NCBI GenBank assembly: GCA_963703605.1
Contig: CAVPFC010000033.1
Span: forward strand, 62,001-126,000
Length of the DNA stretch: 64,000 nt
From: DASXKD01 sp963703605
GTDB taxonomy: Bacteria > Actinomycetota > Actinomycetes > Streptosporangiales > Streptosporangiaceae
Direction of reading: 5' to 3'
The position numbers were made by a program, and so were the translations under genes. Shown piece by piece: positions 35,882-43,935 of this stretch (positions are counted from its first letter, which is position 1; each line of letters begins with the position of its first letter). The notes under the pieces are model-generated. The model saw only the letters and a list, made by a program, of their open reading frames with translations, was not told the origin of the DNA and made no database searches.

Positions 35882-37459
35882 ATGAACGTCACGGCGAAAG
35901 GGCCGCGCTGGTGGCAGGGCGCCACCTTCTACCAGATCTACGTCCGCTCCTGGCGGGACACCGACGGCGACGGGTACGGCGACCTGGGCGGGGTGATCGC
36001 CGGCCTGGACTACCTGAAGTGGCTGGGCATCGACGGCATCTGGCTGTCGCCCACCATGCCGTCCCCGGACGCGGACTGGGGCTACGACGTGGCCGACTAC
36101 CTCGGCGTCAACCCGGACCTCGGCACCATGGCCGACCTGGACAAGCTCATCGCCGAGGCGGCCGATCGCGGCATCGCGGTCCTGCTCGACCTGGTGCCCA
36201 ACCACACCAGCAGCGCACACCCCTGGTTCGCTGACGCCCGCTCGTCCCGGGACTCGGCCCACCGCGGCTACTACGTATGGGCCGACCCGTCGGCCGATGG
36301 CGGCCTGCCCAACCACTGGCCGGACGCGATCGGGGACCCTGCCTGGACCTTCGACGCCGCCAGCGGCCAGTACTACCTGCACAACTTCCTGTCCGCCCAG
36401 CCGGACCTGAACTGGTGGGAGCCCCGCGTCCACGAGGAGTTCCGCGAGATCCTGCGCTTCTGGTTCGCCCGGGGCGTGGCCGGGTTCCGCATCGACGTCG
36501 CCCACGGCCTCTACAAAGACGCCCTGCTCCGCGACAACCCGCCGCTGGCGGGCGGCGGGCGCCTGGAGGGGGGGTTCGGGCAGCGGTTCGTCTACAACTT
36601 CAACCGTCCGGAAACCCACGGCGTCTACCGTGACTGGCGACGGCTGGCGGACGGCTACTCGCCGCCGCGCCTGCTGCTCGGCGAGACCTGGGTCGGCGAC
36701 TTCGCCCGGCTCGCCTCCTATTACGGCAACGATGACGAGCTCAGCCTGGCCTTCAACTTCCCGTTCCTGTTCGCCGGATTCGAGGCGGCGGCGCTGGCCG
36801 GGGTGGTGGCGCAGACGCTGGCCGCGCTGCCGGCGGGCGCGTGCCCGGTGTGGACCGCGGGCAACCACGACGTCAGCCGGTTCCCGACCCGCTGGTGCGG
36901 CGGCGACGAGCGCAAGGCCCGGCTCGCCCTGCTGGTGCTGGCCACGCTGCCGGGCACCTGCGTGCTCTACTACGGCGACGAGATCGCGATGACCGACGCC
37001 GTGGTGCCGCCCGGACTGCGCCGGGACCGGATGACTCCGGGGGTGGGGACCGAGGGCCGGGACGCCGCGCGAACCCCGATGCAGTGGGACGCCTCACCCA
37101 CCGCGGGCTTCACCGCCGAGGGCGTCACGCCGTGGCTGCCCTTCGGTGACAACGCCCACCGTAACGTGGCCGCCCAGCGCGACGACCCGGGCTCGACGCT
37201 CAACCTCTGCCGCGACCTGCTCGCCCTCCGCAAGGCGGAGTTCGCCGGCCAGATCACCGGCTACGAGCAGTTGCCCGCCCCGCCCGGCGTATGGCTCTAC
37301 CGTTGCGGCCCGCTCCTGGTCGCCGCCAACTTCACCGACGAGGAGGTGACGCTGCGCGGCCTGGCCGAGATCCTGCTCGCCACCAGCCCGGCCGTCCGGG
37401 ACGGGACAGCGGGGGTGCGGCTCCAGCCCTGGCAAGGCCTCGTCACACGAGCGCCCTAA
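35882..37459 (+). CDS. GH13 alpha-glucosidase (oligo-1,6-glucosidase-like)
   Basis: A 525-residue glycoside hydrolase family 13 protein without signal peptide, so cytoplasmic. Conserved regions appear in order: LLDLVPNHTS, GFRIDVAHG with the nucleophile Asp near residue 204, LLGETW with the acid Glu near 266, and WTAGNHDVSR with the third Asp near 328. FYQIYVRSWRDTDGDGYGDLGG is typical of oligo-1,6- and alpha-glucosidases and trehalulose/isomaltulose enzymes. ATG at 35882 follows GAGGAG. It could act on a sugar brought in by the importer 6-9 kb upstream. Its stop overlaps the convergent GNAT gene. Confidence 0.88.
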   Translation: MNVTAKGPRWWQGATFYQIYVRSWRDTDGDGYGDLGGVIAGLDYLKWLGIDGIWLSPTMPSPDADWGYDVADYLGVNPDLGTMADLDKLIAEAADRGIAVLLDLVPNHTSSAHPWFADARSSRDSAHRGYYVWADPSADGGLPNHWPDAIGDPAWTFDAASGQYYLHNFLSAQPDLNWWEPRVHEEFREILRFWFARGVAGFRIDVAHGLYKDALLRDNPPLAGGGRLEGGFGQRFVYNFNRPETHGVYRDWRRLADGYSPPRLLLGETWVGDFARLASYYGNDDELSLAFNFPFLFAGFEAAALAGVVAQTLAALPAGACPVWTAGNHDVSRFPTRWCGGDERKARLALLVLATLPGTCVLYYGDEIAMTDAVVPPGLRRDRMTPGVGTEGRDAARTPMQWDASPTAGFTAEGVTPWLPFGDNAHRNVAAQRDDPGSTLNLCRDLLALRKAEFAGQITGYEQLPAPPGVWLYRCGPLLVAANFTDEEVTLRGLAEILLATSPAVRDGTAGVRLQPWQGLVTRAP

Positions 37460-38034
37460 GGGTCCCCGGCATCACGGAACAGCGGATCTTCGAGGGGCTT
37501 GATCTCGTCTACCGGCTTCTGGAACAGCGCGGCCGACGGGTAGTCAACGATCCACTCACAGAACCCGCAGAACTCGAACCCCTGGTCGCGGTAGTAATCG
37601 TGGAGCCTCGTGTTGGTTGTCCACACGTCCACTCGCTGCCAGCGGGCCCCGTACTCGCGGCTCGCGCGGAGCCCGGCCCAGTCAAGAAGCTGGGCGCCGA
37701 GCCCATGTCCCATGTACTTAGGATCGCGGCTGACGACAAGACGCCTGATGTAGACGGCCGGGTCGCGCCGATTCTCTTCCGGCCAGATCTCGTGGTGGTT
37801 AGGACTCGCGGTGACGGTCGCGGCCGGTATAGCTCCGTCCCACGCGATCCAGGTCCTGCCCGCCCGGATCGCCCCCAGGATGCGCCGCTCACGCGCATCC
37901 TCACTCGGCCAAGGCTCCGACCACTGGTCGGTGGACTTGGTCCGCAACCATCGTCTGGCTTCCGCCCGGAGGATGCTGACTGCCCCGTAGTCGTCAGTGC
38001 CGGCCCGGCGCAGAACCAGCACTAACCGTCCCAT
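37456..38034 (-). CDS. GNAT-family N-acetyltransferase
   Basis: A 192-residue acetyl-CoA-dependent acetyltransferase. The acetyl-CoA-binding motif A is visible as IRRLVVSRDPKYMGHGLGAQLLDWA, with the Q/R-x-x-G-x-G/A variant MGHGLGAQ. WQRVDVWTTNTRLHDYYRDQGFEFCGFCEW covers the last strand and helix. ATG at 38032-38034 follows GAAGG. Codon choice is less G/C-biased than in neighbouring housekeeping genes, and it lies in an accessory region with a GntR regulator. Substrate unknown. It overlaps the GH13 stop by 4 nt in convergent orientation. Confidence 0.78.
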   Translation of the reverse strand: MGRLVLVLRRAGTDDYGAVSILRAEARRWLRTKSTDQWSEPWPSEDARERRILGAIRAGRTWIAWDGAIPAATVTASPNHHEIWPEENRRDPAVYIRRLVVSRDPKYMGHGLGAQLLDWAGLRASREYGARWQRVDVWTTNTRLHDYYRDQGFEFCGFCEWIVDYPSAALFQKPVDEIKPLEDPLFRDAGDP

Positions 38035-38305
38035 GCCTTCGAATGGTACCTGTACGGAGCCAAAAGCGGTGACATGGCCAAGAGGGCCCACCGCGTAGGT
38101 GGATGGCAGGGCATTCGGCGAGGAAAGGAGCCCTCGGCCACCCGAATGATCTCTTATGAGCTACAGACGGGTCGCCGGCGTGCTAATTATGCATCCGCTG
38201 TCGGCGCTCGTGCGATCCTCGCCAGGCCACCCGCGCCGACAGCGCTACTGCAGGGTACCCAGGCCGCAGCGCCCCCCGGGGCCGCGGCGTGGCGCACCTG
38301 CGAGT

Positions 38306-38371
38306 TCAAACCTCTGGGTCGTAGTGCTCGTAGCGGTACTCCAGCGACGGGCGACCGAAGCGCTTCGCCAC
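38306..38371 (-). CDS. Putative 21-residue small protein
   Basis: GTG at 38369-38371 follows an excellent Shine-Dalgarno sequence, GAGGAGGTG, at 6-7 nt. The frame encodes 21 residues starting MAKRFGRPSLEY and ending YDPEV before TGA. The ribosome site overlaps the stop codon of the GntR-type gene upstream (38383-38385), so the two would be cotranscribed. The product is basic at the start and acidic and Tyr-rich at the end. I do not recognise it. A larger overlapping frame gives nothing better. Confidence 0.45.
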   Translation of the reverse strand: MAKRFGRPSLEYRYEHYDPEV

Positions 38372-38382
38372 ATCACACCTCC

Positions 38383-39393
38383 TCACTGCGCTGGACTCCG
38401 ATCACGCACGGGATCGCCATGCGCCAGGGCGATGCCCTGTCCCGTGGCCAGCCATGAGACGGCCCCGGAAGACTTAATGAGGGAACTCTGGGTCGAAAGC
38501 CCCGGCGCCGACTTGAACCGGGCAGGGCAGTACCGTTCGCTGCAGGCCGTTGCGCCGGCACCGCCGTTTCTGACCGGCGAGCAGCGGGCACGGCTGTGAG
38601 CTTGGGCGGTGCCTACCGGCCTGTCCGGCACTTTACCGACGTTCACGCGGAACCGGTTCCGGTCCGCGGGATACACGGTGATCGTCAGCCGGATCCGGTT
38701 GCCCTGCTGGTCGAAGCCGACGCGGTGGATCTCGAACATCGAGATGCTTCCGTCGGCGGGGAGCTTGAAGAACGAGGCTTCGTTCTCGTCCGGCGGCCGT
38801 ACCGCGATCGTGTTGCGGTACCCGACCTGCTGGATACCACACACGCGGGCGATGTAAGCGACAGCTCCCTCAGGGATGTCCGTCGGACTGATGAGCCGTG
38901 TCGCACCCTGCTGTACCAAGCTCATGGGGTAGAACGTGGTTTGCAGCGAAAAGGGAGTGTCATCGATGAACCGTTGTTGGTGCCGGCTCACCACCTGTGC
39001 GCCTTCTTCGATCCGCAGGGCCCTGGCTACGACGTTGGCGGCGTCCTGAATCTCTACCCGGGGCAGGCTGCTGGTGGGAGTGCGGCCGGACGCTGCAACC
39101 TCTGCCAGGTAGATGGCCTCATCCCCGCCGCCACGGCCGGTGGCCGGATCAGCGGTCAGGGGGGTGACGAACGGGTTGATCTTCTCGCTCACGAACGTTC
39201 CCTGGCCTGGACGGGTCTCGACCAGTCCCAGGGTGGTCAGCCATTTGATCGCGTCGCGGACGGTGTTGCGCGACGCGTTGTACTGGTCTCTGAGCTCGAC
39301 CTCGGTGGCAAGCTGGCTGCCCTGAGCGAGCTCGCCGGACTCGATCTTGGTTCGCAGATCATCGGCGATCTGCCGGTAGAGCGGGTCAGTCAT
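38383..39393 (-). CDS. GntR-family transcriptional regulator (UTRA type) with an extra C-terminus
   Basis: A 336-residue regulator. The N-terminal winged helix starts MTDPLYRQIADDLRTKIESGEL, with NASRNTVRDAIKWLTTLGLV as the recognition helix and RPGQGTFV as the wing. The UTRA-like ligand domain follows (VVSRHQQRFIDDTPFSLQTTFYPM to MFEIHRVGFDQQGNRIRLTITVYPADRNRF). The last 70 or so residues (from about AHSRARCSPV) are Cys/Ser/Arg-rich and look like translated non-coding sequence; normal family members end near VNVGKVPD. ATG at 39391-39393 follows GGGAGGG. Three palindromes with TCCAA-N4-TTGGA character lie just upstream. Confidence 0.82.
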   Translation of the reverse strand: MTDPLYRQIADDLRTKIESGELAQGSQLATEVELRDQYNASRNTVRDAIKWLTTLGLVETRPGQGTFVSEKINPFVTPLTADPATGRGGGDEAIYLAEVAASGRTPTSSLPRVEIQDAANVVARALRIEEGAQVVSRHQQRFIDDTPFSLQTTFYPMSLVQQGATRLISPTDIPEGAVAYIARVCGIQQVGYRNTIAVRPPDENEASFFKLPADGSISMFEIHRVGFDQQGNRIRLTITVYPADRNRFRVNVGKVPDRPVGTAQAHSRARCSPVRNGGAGATACSERYCPARFKSAPGLSTQSSLIKSSGAVSWLATGQGIALAHGDPVRDRSPAQ

Positions 39394-39471
39394 GCGCCCT
39401 CCCAAAGGTCCCAACCAGCCCGACGGTGTGACTCGCTGGCCTCAAGTGGATCATTCCCTTAATCGGGCTTA

Positions 39472-39485
39472 TCCAAGTATTTGGA
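39472..39485. promoter_or_regulatory. Operator-like palindrome TCCAA-GTAT-TTGGA
   Basis: First of three related palindromes between the divergent GntR gene and the small membrane protein gene, 79 nt before the GntR start. Likely autoregulatory operator; inferred from symmetry and context. Confidence 0.5.
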
Positions 39486-39529
39486 ACGAGCTTGGTTTCA
39501 GGCCCCAGAGGGCGGGCATAGCCACGGTA

Positions 39530-39548
39530 CATCCCAAAGGTTGGGATG
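39530..39548. promoter_or_regulatory. Operator-like palindrome CATCCCAA-AGG-TTGGGATG
   Basis: Perfect 8-bp arms with a 3-nt centre. It shares the CCAA/TTGG half-site with its two neighbours at 39472 and 39586, which are about 55-60 nt away on each side. Confidence 0.5.
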
Positions 39549-39585
39549 ACTGGGAGGGCCCGATCCATGCGGATCATTCTAGCAG

Positions 39586-39599
39586 TCCAACTGCTTGGA
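39586..39599. promoter_or_regulatory. Operator-like palindrome TCCAA-CTGC-TTGGA
   Basis: Third palindrome, same half-sites and 4-nt spacing as the one at 39472-39485. It lies 128 nt before the small membrane protein start, where a bound regulator could block the rightward promoter. Confidence 0.5.
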
Positions 39600-39727
39600 T
39601 GCATAGGAACTGGCCCACTAGTCCCCAACACCCGTCTGTCCGGTATCACCCATACGGGGCAGACAGTCCGGATCGGAGCCCGCGGAACCCCGCCGCCGCA
39701 GGCCAGGAAGGCAAGGGGGAACCCCCC

Positions 39728-40018
39728 ATGGTAGGGATCGCGTTCATCGCGGCAGTCGGAATCTTCGTCATCGGAATCGTGACCGGGATCGTCGTCCTCG
39801 TCAGCATCGGCATCCGCCGGGAGGAGCGGCGCTTCCAGGAGGAGCGGCGCTTCCTCGAGGAGCACGGCATCTGGAGCAGCCCGGACGCACCGAACCACTA
39901 CATCCCCGAAAACGCCCCGGACGGAATGAGCTCGGTCGGCCGGACGGTGAACGGCCTCTACGTTCGCCACCTGCCCGCGCGCGTCCAGCGCGACCTCAGC
40001 CGGAGCCTCCCCAGCTAG
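39728..40018 (+). CDS. Small single-pass membrane protein
   Basis: A 96-residue protein starting MVGIAFIAAVGIFVIGIVTG, one N-terminal membrane helix. A charged duplicated stretch follows, REERRFQEERRFLEEH, then a polar soluble tail (SSPDAPNHYIPENAPDG). ATG at 39728 follows AAGGGGG. It is divergent from the GntR gene across the three palindromes, so it is probably the regulated target. Similar small proteins accompany GntR regulators in actinomycete accessory DNA, as far as I recall. Function unknown. Confidence 0.65.
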   Translation: MVGIAFIAAVGIFVIGIVTGIVVLVSIGIRREERRFQEERRFLEEHGIWSSPDAPNHYIPENAPDGMSSVGRTVNGLYVRHLPARVQRDLSRSLPS

Positions 40019-40172
40019 CGGCACGCCCGGCACGACGGCCGGCCCGCCAGGGCAGGCCAGCCGGGCAGGCCGCGGGCTCAGCGGCGAAGGTCCGCCGCCG
40101 GAGCACCATCGCGGGAGCATGGTGCACGGCCCGCCGCACAGGCGCTGAGCTGGACACGAGCCAAGTCTGAGC

Positions 40173-40228
40173 CAACTGAATGTCTGCGCCGCATCATCGT
40201 GGGGCTGGTGCGGCGCAGACTCCAGTTG
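40173..40228. repeat. Long inverted repeat
   Basis: CAACTG, a 3-nt gap, then GTCTGCGCCGCA (40182-40193), a 15-nt loop, TGCGGCGCAGAC (40209-40220), a 2-nt gap and CAGTTG. The 12-bp inner arms are perfect. Its position at the border of the accessory stretch and its lack of a T run make it either a bidirectional terminator or a mobile-element relic. Confidence 0.5.
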
Positions 40229-40325
40229 CGGCCCATAGCGGCCCCCCGAGCCCGCAGCTGGCGCGGCACCAGGCCCGGTGCGGCCCGCCGCCACGCCATG
40301 CCAGCCAACCAGGTGCGACACGCCC

Positions 40326-40331
40326 TAAGCT
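40326..40331 (+). promoter_or_regulatory. -10 hexamer TAAGCT, leaderless start at 40339
   Basis: TAAGCT ends 7 nt before the GTG of the MetE-like gene; no Shine-Dalgarno sequence lies in between. Confidence 0.5.
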
Positions 40332-40338
40332 CGGCAGC

Positions 40339-41556
40339 GTGCCCGAGATCACGCAGGATCTTTTCCCGTGGCCGGCGGCCAGCGCGACAGGCGTCGGCTC
40401 GCTACCCAGTACCGACCCCGCCGAAGCGATGCGGCTGGTCTTCGGCGAGCTGCCGGACCTGCCGCACCTCGCCGAGCTGCCCGCCCGGGGGCCAGGCGCG
40501 GAGCTGACCGGCCGCACCGCCGCGATGCTGGTCGACCTGCCGGCCGAGCTCACCTCGGCCGGCTGGCGGTTCACCGCCCGGCCAGGCCGTGACCTGCGCC
40601 GGGCGCAGAGCCTGCTGTCGGCCGACCTCGACGCGCTTGAAGAGGCAGCGGCCGGGTACCAGGGCCCGCTCAAGATCCAGGTGTGCGGGCCGTGGACGCT
40701 GGCGGCCACGATCGAGCTGGCCCGCAGCCAGGATCCGGCGCTCGCCGACCCGGGGGCCGTCGCGGATCTCACCGCGTCCCTCGCCGAGGGCGTGACCGCG
40801 CACGTCGCCGAGGTACGCGACCGGATCCCCGGCGCCCACGTCCTGCTGCAGCTCGACGAGCCGGCCCTGCCCGCCGTGCTCGCGGGCGACGTGCCGACGG
40901 CCAGCGGGCTCAACAGGCTGCCGGTACCGGAGCCGTTCAGCGTCGAAACCAGCCTGCGCGCCGTCCTCAGCGCCGCCGCCAGGTTCACCCTCGTGCACTG
41001 CTGTGCGATGTCGGTACCGTTCGGCATCATCAAGGGTGCGGGCGCGCACGGAGTTGGCTGTGACCTCGGCAAGCTCCGGCGAACCGAGGAAGACGCGCTG
41101 GCCGAGTCGGTGGAGGCCGGCCTTGGGATCCTGGCTGGGGTCCTGCCCGGGTCGGATCAGCCTGCTCGGCGGCCCTTGGCCGCCTTCGCCGCAGGCCGCG
41201 ATACCTCCCCGGGGGCCGAGCCCCCGGAGCCCCGCGATTTGGGGTCCGGGTCAGTGGGCCCCGCGCCCGGGCAGGAGAGAGCCAGGGGCCTTGCGGATAC
41301 AGAACGAGCTGGCGCCCGGCAGCCGCCGTCCGCCCGCCAGACGGCGGAGCGGGTGATCGAGTTGTGGCGGCGGATGGGCTGGCCCACCGCGCGCGGTGGC
41401 CCGGACACCGGGCCGGTCAGCGTCGCGGGCCAGGTGGTGCTGACGCCCGCCTGCGGCATGGCCGGTGCCACGCCCGGCTACGCGCGGGACGCGATGGCGC
41501 GCTGCCGCGAGGCGGCCCGGCTGCTGCCGGAACTGATCGAGGAGGGGAGAGCGTGA
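40339..41556 (+). CDS. MetE C-terminal-domain-like (cobalamin-independent methionine synthase family) protein
   Basis: A 405-residue protein of the UROD/MetE barrel fold. It starts MPEITQDLFPWPAASATGVGSLPSTDP. Further blocks are LKIQVCGPWTLAATIELA, HVLLQLDEPALPAVLAG and FTLVHCCAMSVPFG with the zinc-type His-Cys; VVLTPACGMAGATPGYA supplies another Cys. Real MetE has an additional N-terminal barrel that is missing here, so it may act on other thiols or with a partner. About 60 residues near 275-335 (AAGRDTSPGAEPPEP and onward) look inserted and include a GC palindrome. GTG at 40339 is leaderless. Its TGA overlaps the ligA GTG. Confidence 0.78.
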   Translation: MPEITQDLFPWPAASATGVGSLPSTDPAEAMRLVFGELPDLPHLAELPARGPGAELTGRTAAMLVDLPAELTSAGWRFTARPGRDLRRAQSLLSADLDALEEAAAGYQGPLKIQVCGPWTLAATIELARSQDPALADPGAVADLTASLAEGVTAHVAEVRDRIPGAHVLLQLDEPALPAVLAGDVPTASGLNRLPVPEPFSVETSLRAVLSAAARFTLVHCCAMSVPFGIIKGAGAHGVGCDLGKLRRTEEDALAESVEAGLGILAGVLPGSDQPARRPLAAFAAGRDTSPGAEPPEPRDLGSGSVGPAPGQERARGLADTERAGARQPPSARQTAERVIELWRRMGWPTARGGPDTGPVSVAGQVVLTPACGMAGATPGYARDAMARCREAARLLPELIEEGRA

Positions 41557-43682
41557 CCGTACCGGAGGATGCTGAGGCCGCCAGGCACAGGCACGCTGAG
41601 TTGTGCGTAGAGATCAACGAGAACGATTACCGGTATTACATCCTGGACTCGCCGCTGGTCTCCGACGCCGAGTACGACGTGCTCATGCGGGAGCTGCGGG
41701 CGATCGAGGAGCGGTACCCGGAGCTGCGCACGCCCGATTCCCCGACCCAGCGCCCCGGCGGCGGGGTGTCCACGCTGTTCACCCCGGCGCGGCACCTGGA
41801 GCGGATGCTCAGCCTGGACAACGCGTTTTCCGCCGAGGAACTCGACGCCTGGGCGGCGCGGGCGGCGCGGCTGGGCGGCACCGGCCCCTACCTGTGCGAG
41901 GTGAAGATCGACGGGCTGGCGGTCGCCCTGGTCTATCGCAACGGGGCGCTGGTGCAGGGGGTGACCAGAGGTGACGGCACCACCGGCGAGGACGTCACCT
42001 TGAACATCCGGAGCATCAAAGCGGTGCCTATGCGCCTGTCCGGTCCCGGCATTCCGGAGGAGTTCGAGGTCCGGGGCGAGGTGTTCTTCCCCGTGGCCGG
42101 GTTCCACGAGCTCAACGAGCAGCTCGGCGAGGCGGGCAAGCCGCTGTTCGCCAACCCGCGCAGCGCCGCCGCCGGGTCGCTGCGGCAGAAGGACCCTAAG
42201 GTCACGGCGAGCAGGCCGCTGGGGATGATCGTGCACGGGCTCGCGGTGCCGGGCGCCGACCCGGGCGCGGCCGGCATGCCCGAGCCGGGGGAGACCGCGC
42301 CCGCCAGCGCGCCGGACACCCAGTCGGGCTGGTACAAGCGGCTGCGCAGCTGGGGGCTGCCGGTCAGCGACCTGGTGAAGATCGTGGACGACCTGGACGG
42401 GGTGCGTGAGTACGTCGCGTACTACGGCGAGCACCGCCACGACACCCCGTACGAGATCGACGGCGTCGTGGTCAAGATCGACCGGCTGGACCAGCAGCGC
42501 GCGCTCGGCTCGACCAGCCGGGCGCCCCGGTGGGCGATCGCGTACAAGTACCCGCCGGAGGAGGTCACCACCCGGCTGCTGCGCATCGAGGTCAACACGG
42601 GCCGGACCGGCCGGATCACCCCCTTCGGGATCATGGAGGCGGTCCAGGTGGCCGGGTCCACGGTGACGAACGCGACCCTGCACAACGCCGACGAGATCAA
42701 GCGCAAGGGCGTCCTGATCGGCGACATGGTGGTGCTGCGCAAGGCCGGCGACGTGATCCCGGAGATCGTGGGGCCGGTGGCGGACCTGCGCACCGGGGAC
42801 GAGCGGGAGTTCGCCTTCCCCGACCGGTGCCCGGCGTGCGGGACGAAGCTGGAGCGCGAGGAGGCCGAGGTCGACTGGCGCTGCCCGAACACCCGGTCCT
42901 GCCCGGCCCAGGTGCGTGAGCGGCTGTTCTACCTGGCCAGCCGGGCCGCGCTGGACATCGAGGTGCTCGGCTACGAGTCGATCGTCGCGCTGCTGGACTC
43001 GGGGCTGATCACCGACGAGGGCGACCTGTTCTCGCTGACCGCCGAGACGCTGGCCGCCTGCCCGTTCTTCGTCAACAAGCAGGGCACGCTGAAGGTCAAC
43101 GCGGGCCTGCTGCTGGCCAACCTGGACGAGGTCAGGCGCCGCCCGCTGTGGCGGATCCTCGTGGCGCTGTCGATCAGGCACGTCGGCCCGACCGCCGCCC
43201 GCGCGCTCGCCGCCGAGCTTGGCTCGCTTGACCTGATCGCCGCCGCGCCGGCCGAGCGGCTTGCCGCCGTGGACGGGGTCGGCCCGACGATCGCGGCGTC
43301 GGTGATCGACTGGTTCGCCGTGGACTGGCACCGCGCGATCGTGGACAAGTGGCGCGCGGCCGGCGTCAGGCTGGTGGACGAAACCGCGGGAGCCGGGGGT
43401 GACGCGCGCCCGCTGGCCGGGATCACCGTCGTGCTCACCGGCACGCTGGAGGGTCTCACCCGGGACGAGGCCAGCGAGGAGGTGACCCGGCGGGGCGGCA
43501 AGGTCGCGTCCTCGGTGTCGAAGAAGACCGACTTCGTCGTGGCCGGCGAAAACGCGGGCTCCAAATACGACAAGGCCCTGTCGCTCGGCGTGCCCATATT
43601 GGACGACGCCGGTCTGCGGGCCCTCTTGGACGAGGGCCCGGAGGCAGCGCGCGCCGCTGCCCGGACCGAGCCCGGAGCGTAA
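41553..43682 (+). CDS. ligA: NAD-dependent DNA ligase
   Basis: A 709-residue ligase that seals nicks using NAD. The Ia domain has ENDYRYYILDSPLVSDAEYD, the adenylated Lys is in CEVKIDGLAVALVYRNG near residue 117, and the OB-fold follows. The zinc finger is CPACGTKLEREEAEVDWRCPN in outline with four Cys near residues 427-450. Helix-hairpin-helix repeats (AVDGVGPTIAASVI) and a C-terminal BRCT domain (GITVVLTGTLEGLTRDEA) complete it. GTG at 41553 overlaps the upstream stop as GTGA with GAGGAGGGGAG before it, so the two genes are coupled. Confidence 0.96.
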   Translation: MTVPEDAEAARHRHAELCVEINENDYRYYILDSPLVSDAEYDVLMRELRAIEERYPELRTPDSPTQRPGGGVSTLFTPARHLERMLSLDNAFSAEELDAWAARAARLGGTGPYLCEVKIDGLAVALVYRNGALVQGVTRGDGTTGEDVTLNIRSIKAVPMRLSGPGIPEEFEVRGEVFFPVAGFHELNEQLGEAGKPLFANPRSAAAGSLRQKDPKVTASRPLGMIVHGLAVPGADPGAAGMPEPGETAPASAPDTQSGWYKRLRSWGLPVSDLVKIVDDLDGVREYVAYYGEHRHDTPYEIDGVVVKIDRLDQQRALGSTSRAPRWAIAYKYPPEEVTTRLLRIEVNTGRTGRITPFGIMEAVQVAGSTVTNATLHNADEIKRKGVLIGDMVVLRKAGDVIPEIVGPVADLRTGDEREFAFPDRCPACGTKLEREEAEVDWRCPNTRSCPAQVRERLFYLASRAALDIEVLGYESIVALLDSGLITDEGDLFSLTAETLAACPFFVNKQGTLKVNAGLLLANLDEVRRRPLWRILVALSIRHVGPTAARALAAELGSLDLIAAAPAERLAAVDGVGPTIAASVIDWFAVDWHRAIVDKWRAAGVRLVDETAGAGGDARPLAGITVVLTGTLEGLTRDEASEEVTRRGGKVASSVSKKTDFVVAGENAGSKYDKALSLGVPILDDAGLRALLDEGPEAARAAARTEPGA

Positions 43683-43935
43683 AGCCGGCCCGCCGGGCCC
43701 AGACAGTAGCGTGCTCACGCGCCCGGGCGGGTGCGCACGGGCGTGCCGGGGTGTCCGCGAGGAGGTGCCGCCAAACAAGCGCGCCGAGAATGGCGGGCTG
43801 ACCTGGGCCTACGTTGCGCCGGACCAAAACCCCGTAACGGAATGTATGCAAGCGGTTTCGCGAAGTACCGTTTTCCCCGTACTCTTCTCCTGGGCGGCGC
43901 GTACCGGGACCGGCCGCGTTACGCACGAGGGCGCT

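Larger units (their letters stand above)
40019..40338. other. Intergenic region before the MetE-like gene
   Basis: Contains no gene I can support. It holds a long imperfect hairpin (40173-40228) and the leaderless -10 at 40326. The left part (40020-40130) is repetitive G/C-rich sequence without ribosome sites. Confidence 0.5.

Noticed and set aside
38295..38320. GAGTTCAAAC, another T-loop-like string
   Set aside because: It lies within the 21-codon small ORF and has no paired stem around it.
38373..38420. 15-codon frame MAIPCVIGVQRSEEV ending next to the small ORF
   Set aside because: No ribosome site before its ATG and it lies wholly inside the GntR reading frame in another phase; kept out as unsupported.
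38480..38530. tRNA-like T-arm GGTTCAAGTC on the minus strand
   Set aside because: The flanking bases do not form a 5-bp T stem and I could not place an acceptor stem, D-arm or anticodon arm. At most a decayed remnant.
41478..43778. 766-codon open frame opposite ligA
   Set aside because: Shadow of ligA with low-complexity composition and no motif.
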